A DNA stretch of 64,000 bases from Atrichornis clamosus (lineage: Eukaryota > Chordata > Aves > Passeriformes > Menuridae): contig WBMZ01002693.1 in NCBI GenBank assembly GCA_013400975.1, positions 147,739 to 211,738 of the forward strand. Direction: 5' to 3'. The position numbers and the translations under genes were made by a program. The notes under the pieces are model-generated. The model made no database searches. It saw nothing but the letters and a program-made list of their open reading frames with translations, and was not told the DNA's origin. The first letter of the stretch is position 1, and every line of letters begins with the position of its first letter. Shown one piece after another: positions 10,331 through 25,028 of the stretch.

Positions 10331-13300
10331 TAAGATCTAAGTTTATGTGTTATGTACAGAAAGCCGTCTGCCACAGGCTGGCAGACTGTACATAGTGGTC
10401 TTTTATGTAAGATGCATCAAGTGGCAAGAGGTTTTGTGATGTCTATCAGTTGTGGGTTTTAAATCTGCAATGAAACTTGGAGGAACCACACATACTAGGA
10501 AATAGTGTCATCTTCCGGATCAAGCCACAGAGTAACATCACTTCTGGAGGACACTTTTCTTCTGACCCTAACTGAAACAAGGTTTCAATAAGTCATAAAA
10601 TTGGAAGGACAGAAGCCTGATGAGAGCAAAGCCCCTACACAGGCTTGGGTTTTTTTAAATGTTAGAGTTGGTAGATACTTATAACCCTTATTGAACTTAA
10701 AGCTTCCTATCACTCCTGGGCCATGAGTGTAACCCTGGAACCAATGGCAACAGCATCATTTGTACCACATAGGGCTTTTACTGAATATTTAGAAGGTGTC
10801 ATTACCTACACTATCATGCCTATCTAATTTTCTTCATTTCCTAAGAGAAAATTGTGGAGGAAGGGTTGTTGGCAAAAATTCCTCACATTTTGCCATTTCT
10901 GTTTCCTACAGATGACAGACCCAGACTTGACAGTAGTAGGGTCTTTCTGGTTATGTTTTCTGCACAAGGCAGCACAAGGGAACACTCCCATTATACTCAC
11001 TTGTATAAAAATTAATGAGAAATTGCCTTCAGTCAACATGAATAGAGATGTAAACACTGATTACATAAAACTCTTAAGAACACATTCGACTTATGCTCAT
11101 TTTGTCTTTTCATTGATGATAATCTCACAGACCAAACAAGTGCTAAGGGTGTGTTGAACCCCAGCATGGAGCTAGGGCTTTAAACTCTGAAACTGCTTTT
11201 TAGCACCCTGGTAGCAACACAAATCACAACCACCATAACAGAGCTTTACAATGGTTCAGAAAAATGATAAACAAGGGATCAGGCCTTAGCAGCAGCTCCT
11301 TAAGTCAGCAAGGATACAGTTTTACTCATGGATCCTTGCACCCCTCTAAGGGAAGAGCTGTGGTCAGGAGTGCAGGACCCACCAGCAGAGAAATCCTACA
11401 CACTGCTGTTTAGCAGACGTGCTTTATCATCATTTTTGAACAATTTGTAACAAATTTAGTGGGGTACAACACCAACTATCATTTTATTGTACCTCAAATA
11501 AGATGTAGGACATGACTGATCAACATAAAGATTTATGCCTGTAAGTATATTTTTCTGTTTCTTCCTTCAATCGTTCTATCATTCTCATTGTTATTATTAA
11601 TTTTTTTAGACTACAGTTTTTATTCCTTCGGACATAGGAGCAATTTCTGTACCATCCCCTACAATGTATTTCCACACACAGATGTAGGCTCTTTTTGCTA
11701 TTTGTATTTCTCAGTGATGGCAGGTCTGTTCTGTTTCACCTCTTTTTAATCCTACTCATATCAGTAGAACTTCTTCTTATTTATTAAAGTATAAATTCAA
11801 GCATATCCTGTCTTGCCTCACCAAAAATACACCAGCTCTTAACCCAAAGGAAAAATTAATTTTTAAAGACTTTATACAACCACAGCTCTCATTTCAAGAA
11901 TTATACAACACTGCCTCTTTATTGAAATCTTACGCTTTTCACATCCTCTACAGCCAATAGTTTTTATTCAATAGAGACTGAGTAGCAATGACTTTGATAT
12001 GTCAGTGTCACAATGTATTTTGCTTCTTTTGTCCTAGTCTGGGATTTCTTTTTTTTTAAAAACTGATTTTGCCAGAGCCTTCACAGAAGTAGTTTTACTA
12101 GCTTTTAATAAATGAATGCATAGCCTCCAGTAAGTGAGTTTAAAAGAGCATTTTACAAAACATTAGCAAACAGAGAGAACTCAGAGAGTGGGTTTTTTCT
12201 GATTTTTTAGTTAGTTTTCCATTTCCATGAGGTTGTGTTTTTTTTAATTGTGTCCAGGGCAGAAGCCAGAGAGCAGGAAAACAGACATACATGTTTTCTT
12301 GTTGGCAAGGACCATGAGGAAGAGCCATATCCCAGTGGGACTACAGCCTCAGTGAGCTGCAGATTCCCTCTAAACAAAACAAAATGTCAGGTGCAGTGGG
12401 ATTTGAGCCCACATTACAAAGGTCAGCAAGGCAATTACCAGCAAGACTGGTCTTATAACCTTCTAGCCTCTAAAAATCAACATTAAGGCAGGAGACAGGC
12501 ATTTTGAGACTTGCAGAGAAGACCTGTTCCTTGCTTGCAGAATTTTTTCACTTTTTTTATTATTATTTTCACTTCAATAATAAATGATCTTTGTAACAGA
12601 TCCTTTGGTCTCAGGTTCTGGTGATTTCAACCCTTTAAGCTGTTGTAGATATAGAGCTAGGCAACACAGGTGATAAAATATAGCTGGCTTCCATTTTACA
12701 AATTTGAGAGGTGCTTTTATGTACTCTTATGTACAAAACACAAGATAATATTTCACATTTGAATGAGTACACAAAAATACCTGTTTTCACTAAATGTATG
12801 AAAACAACAACAGTTTCTGTGGTTATTGCTTTTTTTAGGAGGCTGCATCTTGGTAACAAGTATTTGAAAGCAGAAAGTGAATAAAAATATTTGCAAGGAT
12901 AATTTTCCCTTGGTGTTTTCACGATTTTCTTTAGAAAACTGGGGTTAAGGGATTCACAGTTTTCTATTCTTCATTATATGCAAATCTACTGAAATCAATT
13001 TTTCACTGACTCATCGTATTTCACAGGTGTGTTTCCAAAGCACATTTAGCAACCACAGGCATAGAGGTCAATGAGCACAGTGCTCCCAAATGCGTCATTT
13101 TACGGTTGGTTTTCTCCCTTTGCTTGTTTAACTGGCAAACTGCTGGACCTGGAAATCAGTGTGTGGACTTCCTCAGAGCAAAGCTGTTCCTTTACTTCCC
13201 GTTTCACTGTGAGTTGTGTGAGATCATGCTCTGCTCTCCTGCCATGCTCCCTGCTCGTCTTGTCCCTTCTCATTTTTGATGACGTAGGTATTTTATGGAT

Positions 13301-16300
13301 GACTTGCCACGACAACTTTGTTCAGGAGAAGCCGACTTTGACAGCTTCAGTTGACCATGTAGAACTGATACCCATGAAAAATGAAAATTTATAGGGTCTT
13401 TTAACTCAAATCCATCCCTTGTTTAACTTCATTGGTTCTCTTGGAAATCGTGGTATAGAGATGCAATCTTTTCTCCCGTCATTTAGAAACTCAACACACA
13501 CTTTGCTCATCCCAAGTCATCATCATGGGGATCTACCACTGGAAGCCCCCATTTTCCTGAATCAGCCTCACAATCCCAAATTACTCATGCGCCAGTTGTG
13601 CCTTAGTCAGCGCAGTTTTTCTTCCAAGATAATGAACCCACATGGACACGTTCACCTTATTCCCCATTTTGCACACACTCCAGCAATCTCACGTCACTGA
13701 CACAATAACTGGAACCAGATGAGACGTTTAAGAATTGTAACACTTAAATTTCATTTGTATTTTATTTTATTTTCAGATTTTCAATAAAATAATTATCTCT
13801 CTTTGTTCTAATGCTATTGCTTTAAATAACATGGGTAGAGCTGCCTGCACATCTTACAAAAACTGCTTTTTATTCCAACTTAAAGGTAGGAATTGAGCAT
13901 CAGTCCAAAAGAGGGGTTCAGAGCATAGGAAACCAGCACAGGTTTTTGATTAGTCCCCTTTTCCATTTGTGTGGTAAGAGAATAGTGTCAATATTAATGA
14001 AAACAGTTGTGACTAATGCAGTCAACAAGACTATCAGAGAATCATCTGCCATGTTATAATAGGAACCCATCACTAGAAACACCTTAATTACAGCTATTAT
14101 CTCTTGAAATGTCTGGCTAACTCTTAACATTAATCTAATTTGAAATAGAAAGTTTCCATTATGTAGTGAGATGCTAAACAGGGCTTTGCTGTGTAATTAC
14201 ATGGGATAAAGTAACTATGAAAGCCATTTTTGTATGAAGGCTACACTGACTGCTAATGAAAAGCTCTCATTTTCTGGCACCTGTATTTTCAGTATTTCCA
14301 TGGAGAACTGAGTCTCATTTTAAGTAACATTTTCACATGGGAAAAGGGAGAGGAAAGAATGCCAGTTATGACCACTATGAGAGAAAATAAGGGAACAATT
14401 TGTCTAATACTAGGAGATATCTACAGGGAGCTCCAACTGGGTCCCAGAGGTAAAACCATTTCCCTGCCCTGTTGCTTAGCTGGAAATCACTGATTTTCAC
14501 AAGCTGGTCCCGCGGGAAAGCATCCTGCTTGCTGCCTGCTATACGCTTAGCCTTTACACTGGCTTCAGGCATTGCCCTTTCGCTTGGGTTTGTTCCCTTG
14601 AGGTTGCTATAGCCCATAAAGAAGCACGCTGGAGGTGTGCTGGACACCTTGCATAGATGATGGGAGAACCAGAGAGGATGTTTCTGCCCAGCAAAAAGGT
14701 TGGTGCAATAGCACACAGTGTGGATGAATGTTCAGGCTGCATCTCTGACATCATCTGGCGTCTCTTTAGATGAGCTGTTTCAGGAAAAAATTAGTTGGAG
14801 TGGATTTAGGGAGGCACAGCAGCCCATGAGAGCTAATATTATTAGGCAATATGACTGGAGAATGGGCATCTGCCCCAGGCTTAGACCTGTTTTGGGGTCC
14901 CTGTTCTCCCCAGCATCGTGACTGCGAATCTGAAATTATTTCAACCTGCTCAGTCTTACCAGGGGAAGGTTTCTCTTGTGGGTGGTGAGCGCATGTAACC
15001 TCACATTTAAAATGAGTCATTTTTGGTTTGGAAGTGTACTTTCAAGGGTTGTATTCACAATAAGGAGAGCTGAAGGTTCCAATGCCCACGTGCAGTGTGA
15101 GAGACTGCATGGGTTGCACTTTATTGTGAATATGGTCACCGCTTTGAGGTCCTTCTGCACCAGACCCTGGATTCAAAACCCAGGCAAGGATCTCCAGAGG
15201 AAATACATGAAATTTAAGCCCTAAATTAATCTTCAATCCAGCTGTGGCCCGCATCCCTGCACAGTAATGTTGTACCAACTCTCCACGGTTCTGTTTTGTA
15301 AAGTAATCAACACCAGAATGCACAGAGAGAGAAACCGGTCACTGCTGATGTGGTGTGAAGAAATCACCCTTCCTGCATGTCTCTGTGAGGTGGGAGATGG
15401 GCTTTAATGACAGAAGCTGCATGAAGGAGCCACAAGGCTGAGTCCTCTGCCCCCAAGCAGAGCCCCTTTGACTCCCACAGAGCGAGACCAGCTCAGGATG
15501 GCAGGAGAAATGGTGGGGGCTCCACTTCCAGACATATTCTAAAGCTTTTAAAGCTGAAGATTTCTGATTTGAGCAGTGTGAGTGCTAGAAAGTGGCAGCA
15601 TGAAGGCTTGCTAGGGTTGACACCAGAGTCAAACACCTCCTGCTCTGAGGGAGGCTGTTGTCTGCTTTGTACAAAAAAAGGGCTGTAACATTGTCAAGGG
15701 GCTTCTTGCAGCTGGTGGAGCTAAGGAGAACATGTTCTCATTTTTTGATTCCCTGCCTAGTCTCATGTAAGATAGCACTCCCAATGCCTCATAGAGAAGA
15801 CGATGGAGAAGAGATACACTCAGCACTCCTGTTTGGGTGGCTGTTTGAATAGATTGCTATCATCTGTCACTTTGGCTAATATGTCTCTTAACTTTGATGG
15901 TGTTACCAAATAGTTTTTATTTATCACTGTTGATACTTAGGAAAGGGATACTTTTCTCCAGCACATAAAAACTTGGCGCCAGGAGGCTCCCAGGGTTTTC
16001 TGTGCCAGGGTCAAAGGTGTGCCTGGAGAAATCTTGGTTTTAGATGAGGATCCAGGCAGCAACTGGGTGGCACAGCCTGGAGGAACACAGAATCCCTGGT
16101 TTTTAGATGAGCCATGATTCAACTGAGACAGAGCAAGGGCAGCCAGTTGCTGTAAGTTAGGGAAAGAGCAGGCCCTTTTCAGACACACTAACCAGACCGT
16201 GGGGAAACCATGAATGCACATGAAATTCAGGCCAGCCCATTTTTTTTCAGTCCTTCCTGCAAGCAGAGGGCACACACGCGATGGCTCAGATGATATGCAG

Positions 16301-18164
16301 AGCTTGCCAAGGTGCCACAATAATTTCATTGTTTGCCTAAGACCTAATTAATGAGATCATCAAAGGCAAGAGTTTCCGCCTTGCTGATGAGTAAATATAC
16401 ACAGGAGCGTGGACATGAGTCTGGGATGTCTCCTGGCCCTTAAGCTGAGAATGATCTGCTTGGATTTAGGCTACATAGGAGATTCTAAACCAATCAACAG
16501 GTACTTCCACTTTTATCATAAGGCCTAAAATGCTAATAAGCATGGCATATTACAAGGATCTTAAATGATTGATGCAACAACAAGATGACATTTAGAGACT
16601 CATTCAAGAATTTCTTTAAGCATCTCTGTCTAATTCATCTCTGTCTTTTCATCAAGGATTTCTTTTCATACCTAAAGAATGGAAGAATCCATGGGCTTAC
16701 CATTAATGATGTTCAGAAAGCTGTGTTTTAATTTTTTAAGAGCTAGAAACTGCATGATTTCAGAAAGGTCTTGTAGGTGTTATTTTTAGGTCCCAATAAA
16801 TTATGGTGCATGTTCTGCCTTCTCCCTGCTTGCTGACTATGAAATTTAGCATATGTTTGCCCTGACCACCATATCCACTCTCCTCCTGGTGTGATCCAGA
16901 GGTGCTACTGCCAACACCTGGCATGCAGCGGTTATGAAACAGGTCACACCAGAACAAGCAACTGGATTTCAAAACTGTCAAATATCTAGTTTTTCCTTTG
17001 CTCATTGCCTCCCTACACCTTTGCCTTGGTTTTCATTTTTAAAGGAAACTGAGGGACCCTTTCTATCCTGTCTTCTGTGTCTGAAACCTCTTGGCTGCTG
17101 CTACATGCACAAGCTTTGCTCTTCCTTATTCACTGCTCTGGGAGAGATACAAATCCAGTCAGGTAGGTGGAAAGAAGAAAAGAAGGGTGAGACTATGCCA
17201 GTACAAGGCAGCAGTATATGCCATGACATCACCAAACATACATCCTTGCCTAAATTCACACCTTTGAGCACCTCTGTTGAGTAGTGCAGCTCTTTCTTCA
17301 CACTCAGTTGATGCCTCAAAGCTGCTGGGATGTTGTTTAAAATCTCACCAGGCTCCCATCAGAGCTCAAGCTCAATGAAGCATGAAGGTGTACAGCTTTT
17401 CAGTCCACACAGAGAGGGGTGTGAGAGATGGCATGATACATTGTCCTGAGGGATACCTGAGGCTTTCCCGTCAACTTTTTTACACTGCCTTTGAGGTAGC
17501 TGGTGCTGGGGGTGTCCTCTTCTGCAACCTTAGATATATATTTTGTTGGCCACATTCCTAGTTTTTAAAAGACCTCATGGTCCTGCTGGGTCTTTGGAGG
17601 CAGGAGTAGACATTGCTTGGGCTCAGTCAGGGGAAATCACATTACTGAGGCTGCTCCTGACCACATGAGAGCCTCAAAAAATATGCGTGAGGAGCTGCAG
17701 CAAGGAAGCTGAGGAAATTCCTTGCACCTCTGGCATTTCAAAGCAATTCAGGAAAAATATCCCAAGAGTGATGAAGACATTGCCTCTCATCTGGAGGGAA
17801 TTTGGAAAGGAAGCTGCAAAACGTCTCATCCCAAAGCACAGAACCCCCAAGGGCTGCCTGGAAAGATGCTGTGGCCACAGTGGGAGCAGGTAGCTGAGGA
17901 GCCAAAAACCCCTTGCACTTGTCACACGGGTTTTCCCCAATATATTTCCTGTCAAGTATCTTACAGAGGAGCACTAGCAGCACACAATTGATGGCTCAGC
18001 ACCTAAAGCCTTCAAAGGCAGGGGACAACTCACACCAGTGGGATGATATTTATGTTTTCTTGAACTTCAAGCTTTAATTTGCAATTCTTTTTTTTCCATT
18101 AAAAAAGCAGCAAACATTCATTCACAATGAGTTTATTTGTTGATGCTGATTTTTGCCATTTCAT
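10331..18164. other. Intergenic, no gene recognised
   Basis: About 7.8 kb of unique AT-rich sequence with T-rich runs (near 12050 and 12540). Open frames on both strands are short, lack similarity to families I know and are not joined by compatible splice signals. No RNA gene or clear mobile element seen. Confidence 0.7.
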
Positions 18165-18212
18165 CACAATAATTGTGGTTGGAAAAGACCTTTTAAATCA
18201 AGTCCAGTTGTA
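18165..18212 (-). mobile_element. CR1 LINE 3'-tip remnant (minus orientation)
   Basis: GGTTGGAAAAGACCTTTTAA followed by ATCAAGTCCAG closely matches the 3' tip of the better-preserved minus-strand CR1 at 24063-24100, which reads GGTTGGAAAAGACCTTTAAG and ATCATCGAGTCCAAC. Only about 40 bases are recognisable, so this is an extremely 5'-truncated or eroded copy. Confidence 0.7.
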
Positions 18213-21200
18213 GCTTTTCATTAAAAAATTAATCATTAAAATTCAGCTCTAATGCCATTGCAAACACACAGAAACATGTATCACTTTGGCATAGGACAAT
18301 ATCAGCAAACTTCCTAAAGTGATAAATTTGTGAAGGAAGCAAAAACTGACAAAAAGTCCCATAAACTTGTAGGGAAACTGTGGTGACCATAGGCACCGTT
18401 GAGGCAGCGCTGTTAAATGTAACCCCTCTCCCTGGATCGTCCCACTGCGTTGGAAGGACATTCCTTGGTCAGAGGCACCTGGCAAGGCTGGCAAGCCTTG
18501 AGGTGTTTGAAGGTTCAGAGCTCCTCTGCTCTCGGGACTTTTTATCTCTTTACTAACCCTGTGCCTGTGCCTGGCAGTGCCTCCGGGTGCCGCTCAGCAG
18601 TTGCTTTTCCTGCCCCAGTTACACCACGTCTTTCTTTAGCTTTGTAAATAGGCTTTCCTAGTTTTTCTGATCTCCTGCTGCTCTACTTAAGCAGTCTTAA
18701 ACCATTGCGTGGCAACTAGCATCCTGTGGGGATTTGGGGTTCAGACATGGGTTACCTGTGATAACAGCTCATCATGCCAACAGCAGGCCGACTGCAGCAT
18801 CACAGGAAATACAAGTTACTCCGGGAAACAGCCTGGGGAAAGCACATTTTGCTTTTTCTGGTCTGTACGGGCTGTTTCACAAGGTGGGATGTGCTGTCGG
18901 CATTAGCTCCATATGAAACGATGCAGACAGTCCCTGCCAGGCACAGCAGCCACTAAGGGAAGACTTTTCCCAGATGTCACATAAATATCTCAGGTTCATA
19001 TCTGTGGCCAACGGTATCACCAGGCTGGCTGATTGATAGCACCCACATTCACCCTTTCAGGCGGCATAGCTGGATGTTTCCCACATGGAATTCTGCTGGC
19101 ATGTCAGCACATGCAGGCCCACTACTGTTAACAGAGAAGAAATTCAGCCTCAAATCTGTAAGGGACACCACAAACACAATAAATAGCTTGGACCATGAAC
19201 TCCCCTCCTGAGCTGAAGCCGTCCAGCAGCACAGGTGCTACACAGAGATCCCCACAGGGTGGAGAAGCATTGAGGAGAGATGAGCTCCCCTCCCGTTAAC
19301 CGGGTGGGCACTGCTTTTCCTCAGCAACAATGAATGGTTTAACAAAAATACAGGTCCCCAAAACCACATCGTGTGTGGGTAAAAAGGGATGTGAAAAGAC
19401 TGATAGATTAGTCAGTGACAAAGGTATTTCTCACCTTAGTGGAAGAATAACAAAGAGAAATGGCTTGTGTTAGCATGCTCTGTGTGTGTTATCTTCTGCT
19501 GCACAACAACGTATTAGTACTTTAAAATATAGTACATGTCTGCATCATCTCCCTCAGAAGATTGTCTGGGTTTTTTCTTTTTTCAAAGACCATCTCAGTA
19601 AGGATCAGTTTCCTACCACACTGTTAATTCCTTTTGATATTCAGTAGGGAAAGAAACACACAGTAACTGTCAGCTCCAAAGTTTTTCAGGCTCTTCCATC
19701 TCTGATTTGAACCATCAGCACAGCTAAGTTGGCATCTGAAGAAAAATAGTAGGAAACTCAGCTGATTTTAACATACAGAGATAGGCCCCCCTCCATCACC
19801 CAGACATAAATGACTTCTCACAAATAATTGGTAGTGAATAATTGACGCAATTAAAACATCCACCTTTCCTATCCATGGGAGCAGATCATTCATTTCCGAT
19901 TGCTTCAGCACTTTCTGGGGGATCTTTGATCAGCTTTGTAAAGCACACTGTACATTTCCATTTCCTGCTTCAGATAAGTTTTATCATTGGGCAAAGGGCT
20001 TAAGGAATTAATTTAGCCCACGAGCCTGTCAGGCTTAGATTTCAGTCTAGGAAGAAATGGAAATCTTTTAAATGTCAAAGCCTTCCATTTAAGGGCCACG
20101 TACGTCTGCCATAGGTACCCTGCTTCGAAAAATGAGTGCATATAAAATGCAGCACTTGGGTGCAGAGATAATGAAGCCCATCACGGGTACAAATGCACCA
20201 TATATTTGTTTGTGTCTAGTTTAATGGTCCTATTTGACACTTTTAGGCCATCCCACTAAATAAGCAGGCATATGTCCATGTGTTTTTGTGGAGTCTTATT
20301 ACAGTAAAGGGAGTTCATTGAAAGAGCTGGAGATTAGTGATTCGTTAGTTTAAATTGCTGCACATTTCACTTGAGAGCTGTGTTAAGGGTGTTTGGTGAA
20401 TCCAGATCTCAATTCTGCTAACATTCTTGTAAACTGCAATCCTACATCCATATAAAATCATCACAATGCAGAACATCAGCTTTGAAAAATCTAACCTGAC
20501 TTCATAAAATCATCTTAGTTTCTCTTTCCTGCATCCTCAGTGCAATTTTCCAGTGGGGAGTATTTCACAGTCTTAAAATTCACTTACCACAAACCAGTGT
20601 GAAAAGCAGACTTCAGCCAGTCACAAGTGTACAAGAAAGGAAAGAACAGAGACCAGTGGTCAATGATCTTTTAAATTTCAGCCAGTACTTCTGGAAGTAT
20701 CTTCACATCTTAATTTCTTCAGAAAATTTTACATGGGCCAATATTAAGATAAATTAGAGCTCTGGGTAGGCTCTTTCTTTTTTATGTTGAAGCTGTTTCC
20801 TTGTGAGCACAGAACCTATAGTCCTTGTAGCTGTGCATTAAAAAACACAAACAGTGTCCATCCTGCATAGCTCATCCTCTCCCTGCTCCTTTCAAAAAGG
20901 AGCAATTATATGTGTAGCATTAAAGTGTGGTGGGATTTTGCAATTGATATAAAGGACTGCAAGGAAAAGCAGCCCAAGTTCACAGGTTAAATCAGTCCTG
21001 TGGATATCTGCAATAGATATGAGCTAAGTAAAATTAACATTAAATAAAATTAACTCTAAATGAACTACATTATATTTGAAAATCCACTTGAATTAAATGA
21101 CTCCCTATTTCCTTCCCTTTATTTTTTCTATTAGTAATATTGCCATTTAAAGGTCACGTTATTTTTTAAAGTCTTTGCATGAGGTTTGCTGTTTAGCTGT

Positions 21201-24042
21201 GCTTCTTAAAACCCACAGTCCAGATGTGTAGCAGTTTCTGTTTGCGTGGTTGAGCCCCTTTGCCCACAGACATGACTCCTCGTGCAAACAAGCATTTGAA
21301 ACTACCAATTAAAAAATTAGATTCAATTGCCTCATGGCATTCAAGGAAATGGCCATTTCATGCACAAATTAGAGGTTTTGCCAAAGTGAACACGCAGAGA
21401 AACACTGAGAGAGAAGGGCTGAAAATGCCACCTGCAGAACATATGGTCACAGCACCCAGGCTGGTGGGAGCAGACTCTGGGACATTTTCTCCTGGTCGGA
21501 ATATATTGCTGTACCTGCAGTGGGCTGCACAGGCAGCCCTTTATGATCAGTAGTTAGGGTTAAATGCAGTATATTTAACTGCAGTCAGTCTTCTGGCCTG
21601 TGGGGCTCATAGAGCTTTCCATAACTTTCCAAGGATTTTTTTCTCTTTGAATAAAATAAAGCAGAGTTATCATGCTGCATTGAATCAGCTAGAGCTACAT
21701 ACATTGGAGTGCAGCTCTTTCCAAGAAGGAAACCCATGACATCTTTTAAGTATCAATTTAAGCTTGTTTTAGCCTTTATTTCATGAGCACTATGCAGTTG
21801 CTTGCTAATAGGAACCCAGGAAGGTTTCCATCCAGGAATGATGTTTGTATGATTTTGACTACAGTACAAGTTGACCCTTACACCTCTAGCCTGTGGCACG
21901 TGGCTGAATGTCTCCCAGCCAGATCAAGAGTTAGCACAAAGGTGGAATCTCACAGGGCTCAGCCTATTTCAAGTCAGTCTTCTCCCTCATGTTGGTCTAA
22001 CATGCCAGTCTCCCACCAGTGAGGGAATCCCTGTATTCCACCCTCAACCTAATTTCCAAGGACAAAGTCCCTTCTCATCCTCTTCGTTTTTATTCTGTGC
22101 TTCTCTCCTGTAAGAATAGGCACTTTGTTTCCTATTTGTAAATTATGCTGGAGGATAATAAAACAGTGTTTTTGGCATTTATGCTGAGCAGCCACAACAA
22201 GGGTCTGTTTTATTCATAACTGGAGACGAAGGAACAGTGAAAGCCAGGAGATTAGTTCAGGTAATTACAGCAGGTGAAGAATTGGATCATGATCAGGAGG
22301 CTTTCATTGCTCTTGCCCCACCTTGCATGAACACGGGGAGCTAGTGTTAAACCAAGAGAGAGCTTGAGAAGAATTACCAAGGTTTATTGTTTTCACCTGC
22401 TTATCCCGCTCTCCACAAAGCTCTTCTCCATAGCACTCCCAATTCCCCCTTGCCTGACAGGGGTTGCAGGTGATGGGGAACAACAGGGCACAGCAGCAGC
22501 CTTAGTGCTTCATCCCCAGCTCCGGGGCTGCTCAGCTGCTGTTTGGAACAACACAAGTTAAAATCCTTTTATCAGGCTGGCCAGAGATCACAGCTCAGTG
22601 GCATGAGCCTTAAGCTCTTTTCTGGACCAGGGCTAAAGTGTTCACTTAATGCTACAAATGCCACGTTAATACCTTCCAGTTGTTCATAACTGATCAAACT
22701 TGGAGTAAATATTTCAGAGAAGACACTTAAGAATCACTGTAGATGAACTCCTAATTTGTAGTCTAGGAGCACATGTGGAAAAGCCGAGATGTGCTTTACT
22801 CCTACCCATCAAAATAAATCATGCTGTCCAGAATTTTTCATGGTTTCTTATCTATCTTATTTAGTCTGTTTTGCTGAAAAGAAGTTAATACTTCTGCTCA
22901 CATTAGTATGAGGACAGAGCCACAGCCTGCAGGTTTGCCAGCTTTGCCTGGCTCAGGAGCACTTTCCAGTGGGTACAGAAAGCACCTTGCCTTTGACTTG
23001 AAGCCCTCTGTACCAGGGAGACATGAGTGCCAGTAACACCTTGTGTGTGCAACAAGGCTTCACAGGCAGGAATCCAAAATGCGGCTGTAACTTGAATCCC
23101 AAATTTCTGGGGGCAACATGTATCTGTCACACATTGCTAAATAGAGTGGCTGTGTGTGTGCAAATATATTAACATAGGGATTAAATGCCAGAATTTCTGT
23201 ATAGTAACTAAGCATGTACATATTTGTTTTATTTGGAGGTTGCATGCGCTCTTCAATCGAACAAAAAACAACAGGCATGTCTTACTGGGAAAACCACGAT
23301 GGAAGAATGCTTGGGATGCCAGAGACAGTAAAATTACCCTCTGAGCAATTCAAGTCTTCTGGAGGTTTGCTTTACACTGTAATTTAGCATTTCTGGTGTA
23401 AGCAGCTCAGTCAGACTGACATTTAATTTCTCTGGTTTGGAACCACGGAGCCACTGCAAAGCTGGGAATAGCTGGCTGCCACTGAGTCTGGTCCAGCCTG
23501 CTCCAGCAGCCAATTTCTGCTGTTGGCAGGGGATGAAGGCTCTGACATAGCTTCTCCCCAGCTGCAGGACTAGCCAGCATGCATCTGCCAGCCACGTGGC
23601 CAGGGAGCTCCACAGTGCTGCTAGGTAGAGCCCCTGAGTAAACAGAGTGCCTGGCACCTTTTGGACTAACCAATTGTTACAGTTATCCTATGCAATTATT
23701 GCTGCACAGGTGGTAATTATTAGTAACAAGTAATTATTAAAATACACTTGAAAACCTTGTTGTGCCAGCTTCTGAGTAAATACACCTGAGGAAAGGTGTC
23801 CCGGCCCTGAGTTCTTAAAGCCTTGTTTGGTGACTGTTCCCAGGGTGTGGCCAGAAGAAAAAAAACAAATCACAAAATATGTTTTGAGCTTTATGATTCA
23901 GGGGAAGTTCTGTACTAAGCACTTGCAAATACTATGTGTCCCTCAGCTGCTGGGTATCATGACTCACAAAGGTGAGTTGGTAGAGGAGAAGTTTGCAAAA
24001 AACTTTACAAAAAATCATTGAGACAGCATTCCACATTATGAC
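18213..24042. other. Intergenic, with one enhancer-like block
   Basis: No coding exon or repeat family recognised. The part around 19780-20300 is rich in AATTA/TTAAT cores and looks less degraded than its flanks; it is discussed as a candidate conserved element. The open frames here (for example 21260-21553) have no support. Confidence 0.6.
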
Positions 24043-25028
24043 ACAGAAACATAGAATCTTTTAGGTTGGAAAAGACCTTTAAGATCATCGAGTCCAACTG
24101 TTAACCCAGCTCTGCCAAGTCCACCACTAAACCATGTCCCCCAGTGCCACATCCACAAGTCTTTTAAGTACCTCCAGGGATGGTGGCTCCAGCACTCCCC
24201 TGGGCAGCCTGTTCCAATGACTGACCACCCTTCCAGCAAAGAAATTATTCCTGATATTTAATTTAAATATCCTCTGGTGTAACTTGAGGCCATTTCCTCT
24301 TATCTTGTCATTTGTTACATGGGAAAAGAGACCAATCTCCACCTGGCAACAACCTCCTTTCAGGGAGCTGCAGAAAGCGATAAAGTCCTCTTTGAGCCTC
24401 CTTTTCTCCAGGATAAACACCCCCAGCTCCCTCAGCTGCTCCTCATAAGATTTGTACTCCAGACCCTTCATCGGTTCTGTTGCACTTCTCTGGACACATT
24501 CCAGCACCTCAATGTCTTTCTTGTCATGAGGGGCCCAAAACTGAACACAGGATTTGAGGTGAGGCCTCACCAGTGCCAAGTACAGGGGGATGATCCCTTC
24601 TCTGGTCCTGCTGGCCACACTATTCCTGATACAGGCCAGGATGCCATTGGCCTTCTTGGACACTCTGGGTCACATTCAGCCACTGTCAAATTGCACCCCC
24701 AGGTCCTTTTTCACTGGGCAACTTTCCAGCCACTCTGTCCCCCACCTGTGGCACTGTTGTTGTGACCCAAGTGCAGGACCCAGCACTTCACATTGTTGAA
24801 TCTCACACAATTGGCCTCAGCCCATCAACCCAGACTGTCCAGATCCCTCTGCAGAGCCTTCCTGCCCTCCAGCAGATCAACACTCCCACACAACTTGGTG
24901 CCATCTGCAAAATGACTGAGGGTGCCCTCGATCCCCTTTTCAGGTCATCAGTAAAGGTATTAAACAGGACTGGCCTCAATACAGAGCCCTGGGTGACACA
25001 CCTTGTGACTGGCCACAAACTGGATTTA
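24043..25028 (-). mobile_element. CR1 LINE, 5'-truncated copy with decayed ORF2 3' half
   Basis: Read on the minus strand, this is the C-terminal part of the CR1 ORF2 reverse transcriptase followed by the 3' end. Recognisable reverse-transcriptase features appear in order: a QGSVLRPVLFN segment (the usual QGSVLGPVLFN), an ADGTKLCG segment in another frame, then a long frame (24663-24127) with [20 protein letters not shown], a '[20 protein letters not shown]' segment, and the terminal WNRLPR...LEVLKRL...VALGDMV. The frame shifts several times and carries substitutions, so it is inactive. The 3' tail at 24043-24063 (on the + strand GAAACATAGAATCTTTTAGG) is the degenerate CR1 octamer end. Chimeric junction with the next element lies near 25028. 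Confidence 0.95.

Noticed and set aside
23690..23745. Two close copies of TAATTATTA
   Set aside because: Short AT-rich repetition expected by chance in this base composition.
24319..24765. A 148-codon + strand frame
   Set aside because: It is the antisense of the minus-strand CR1 ORF2, not a gene.
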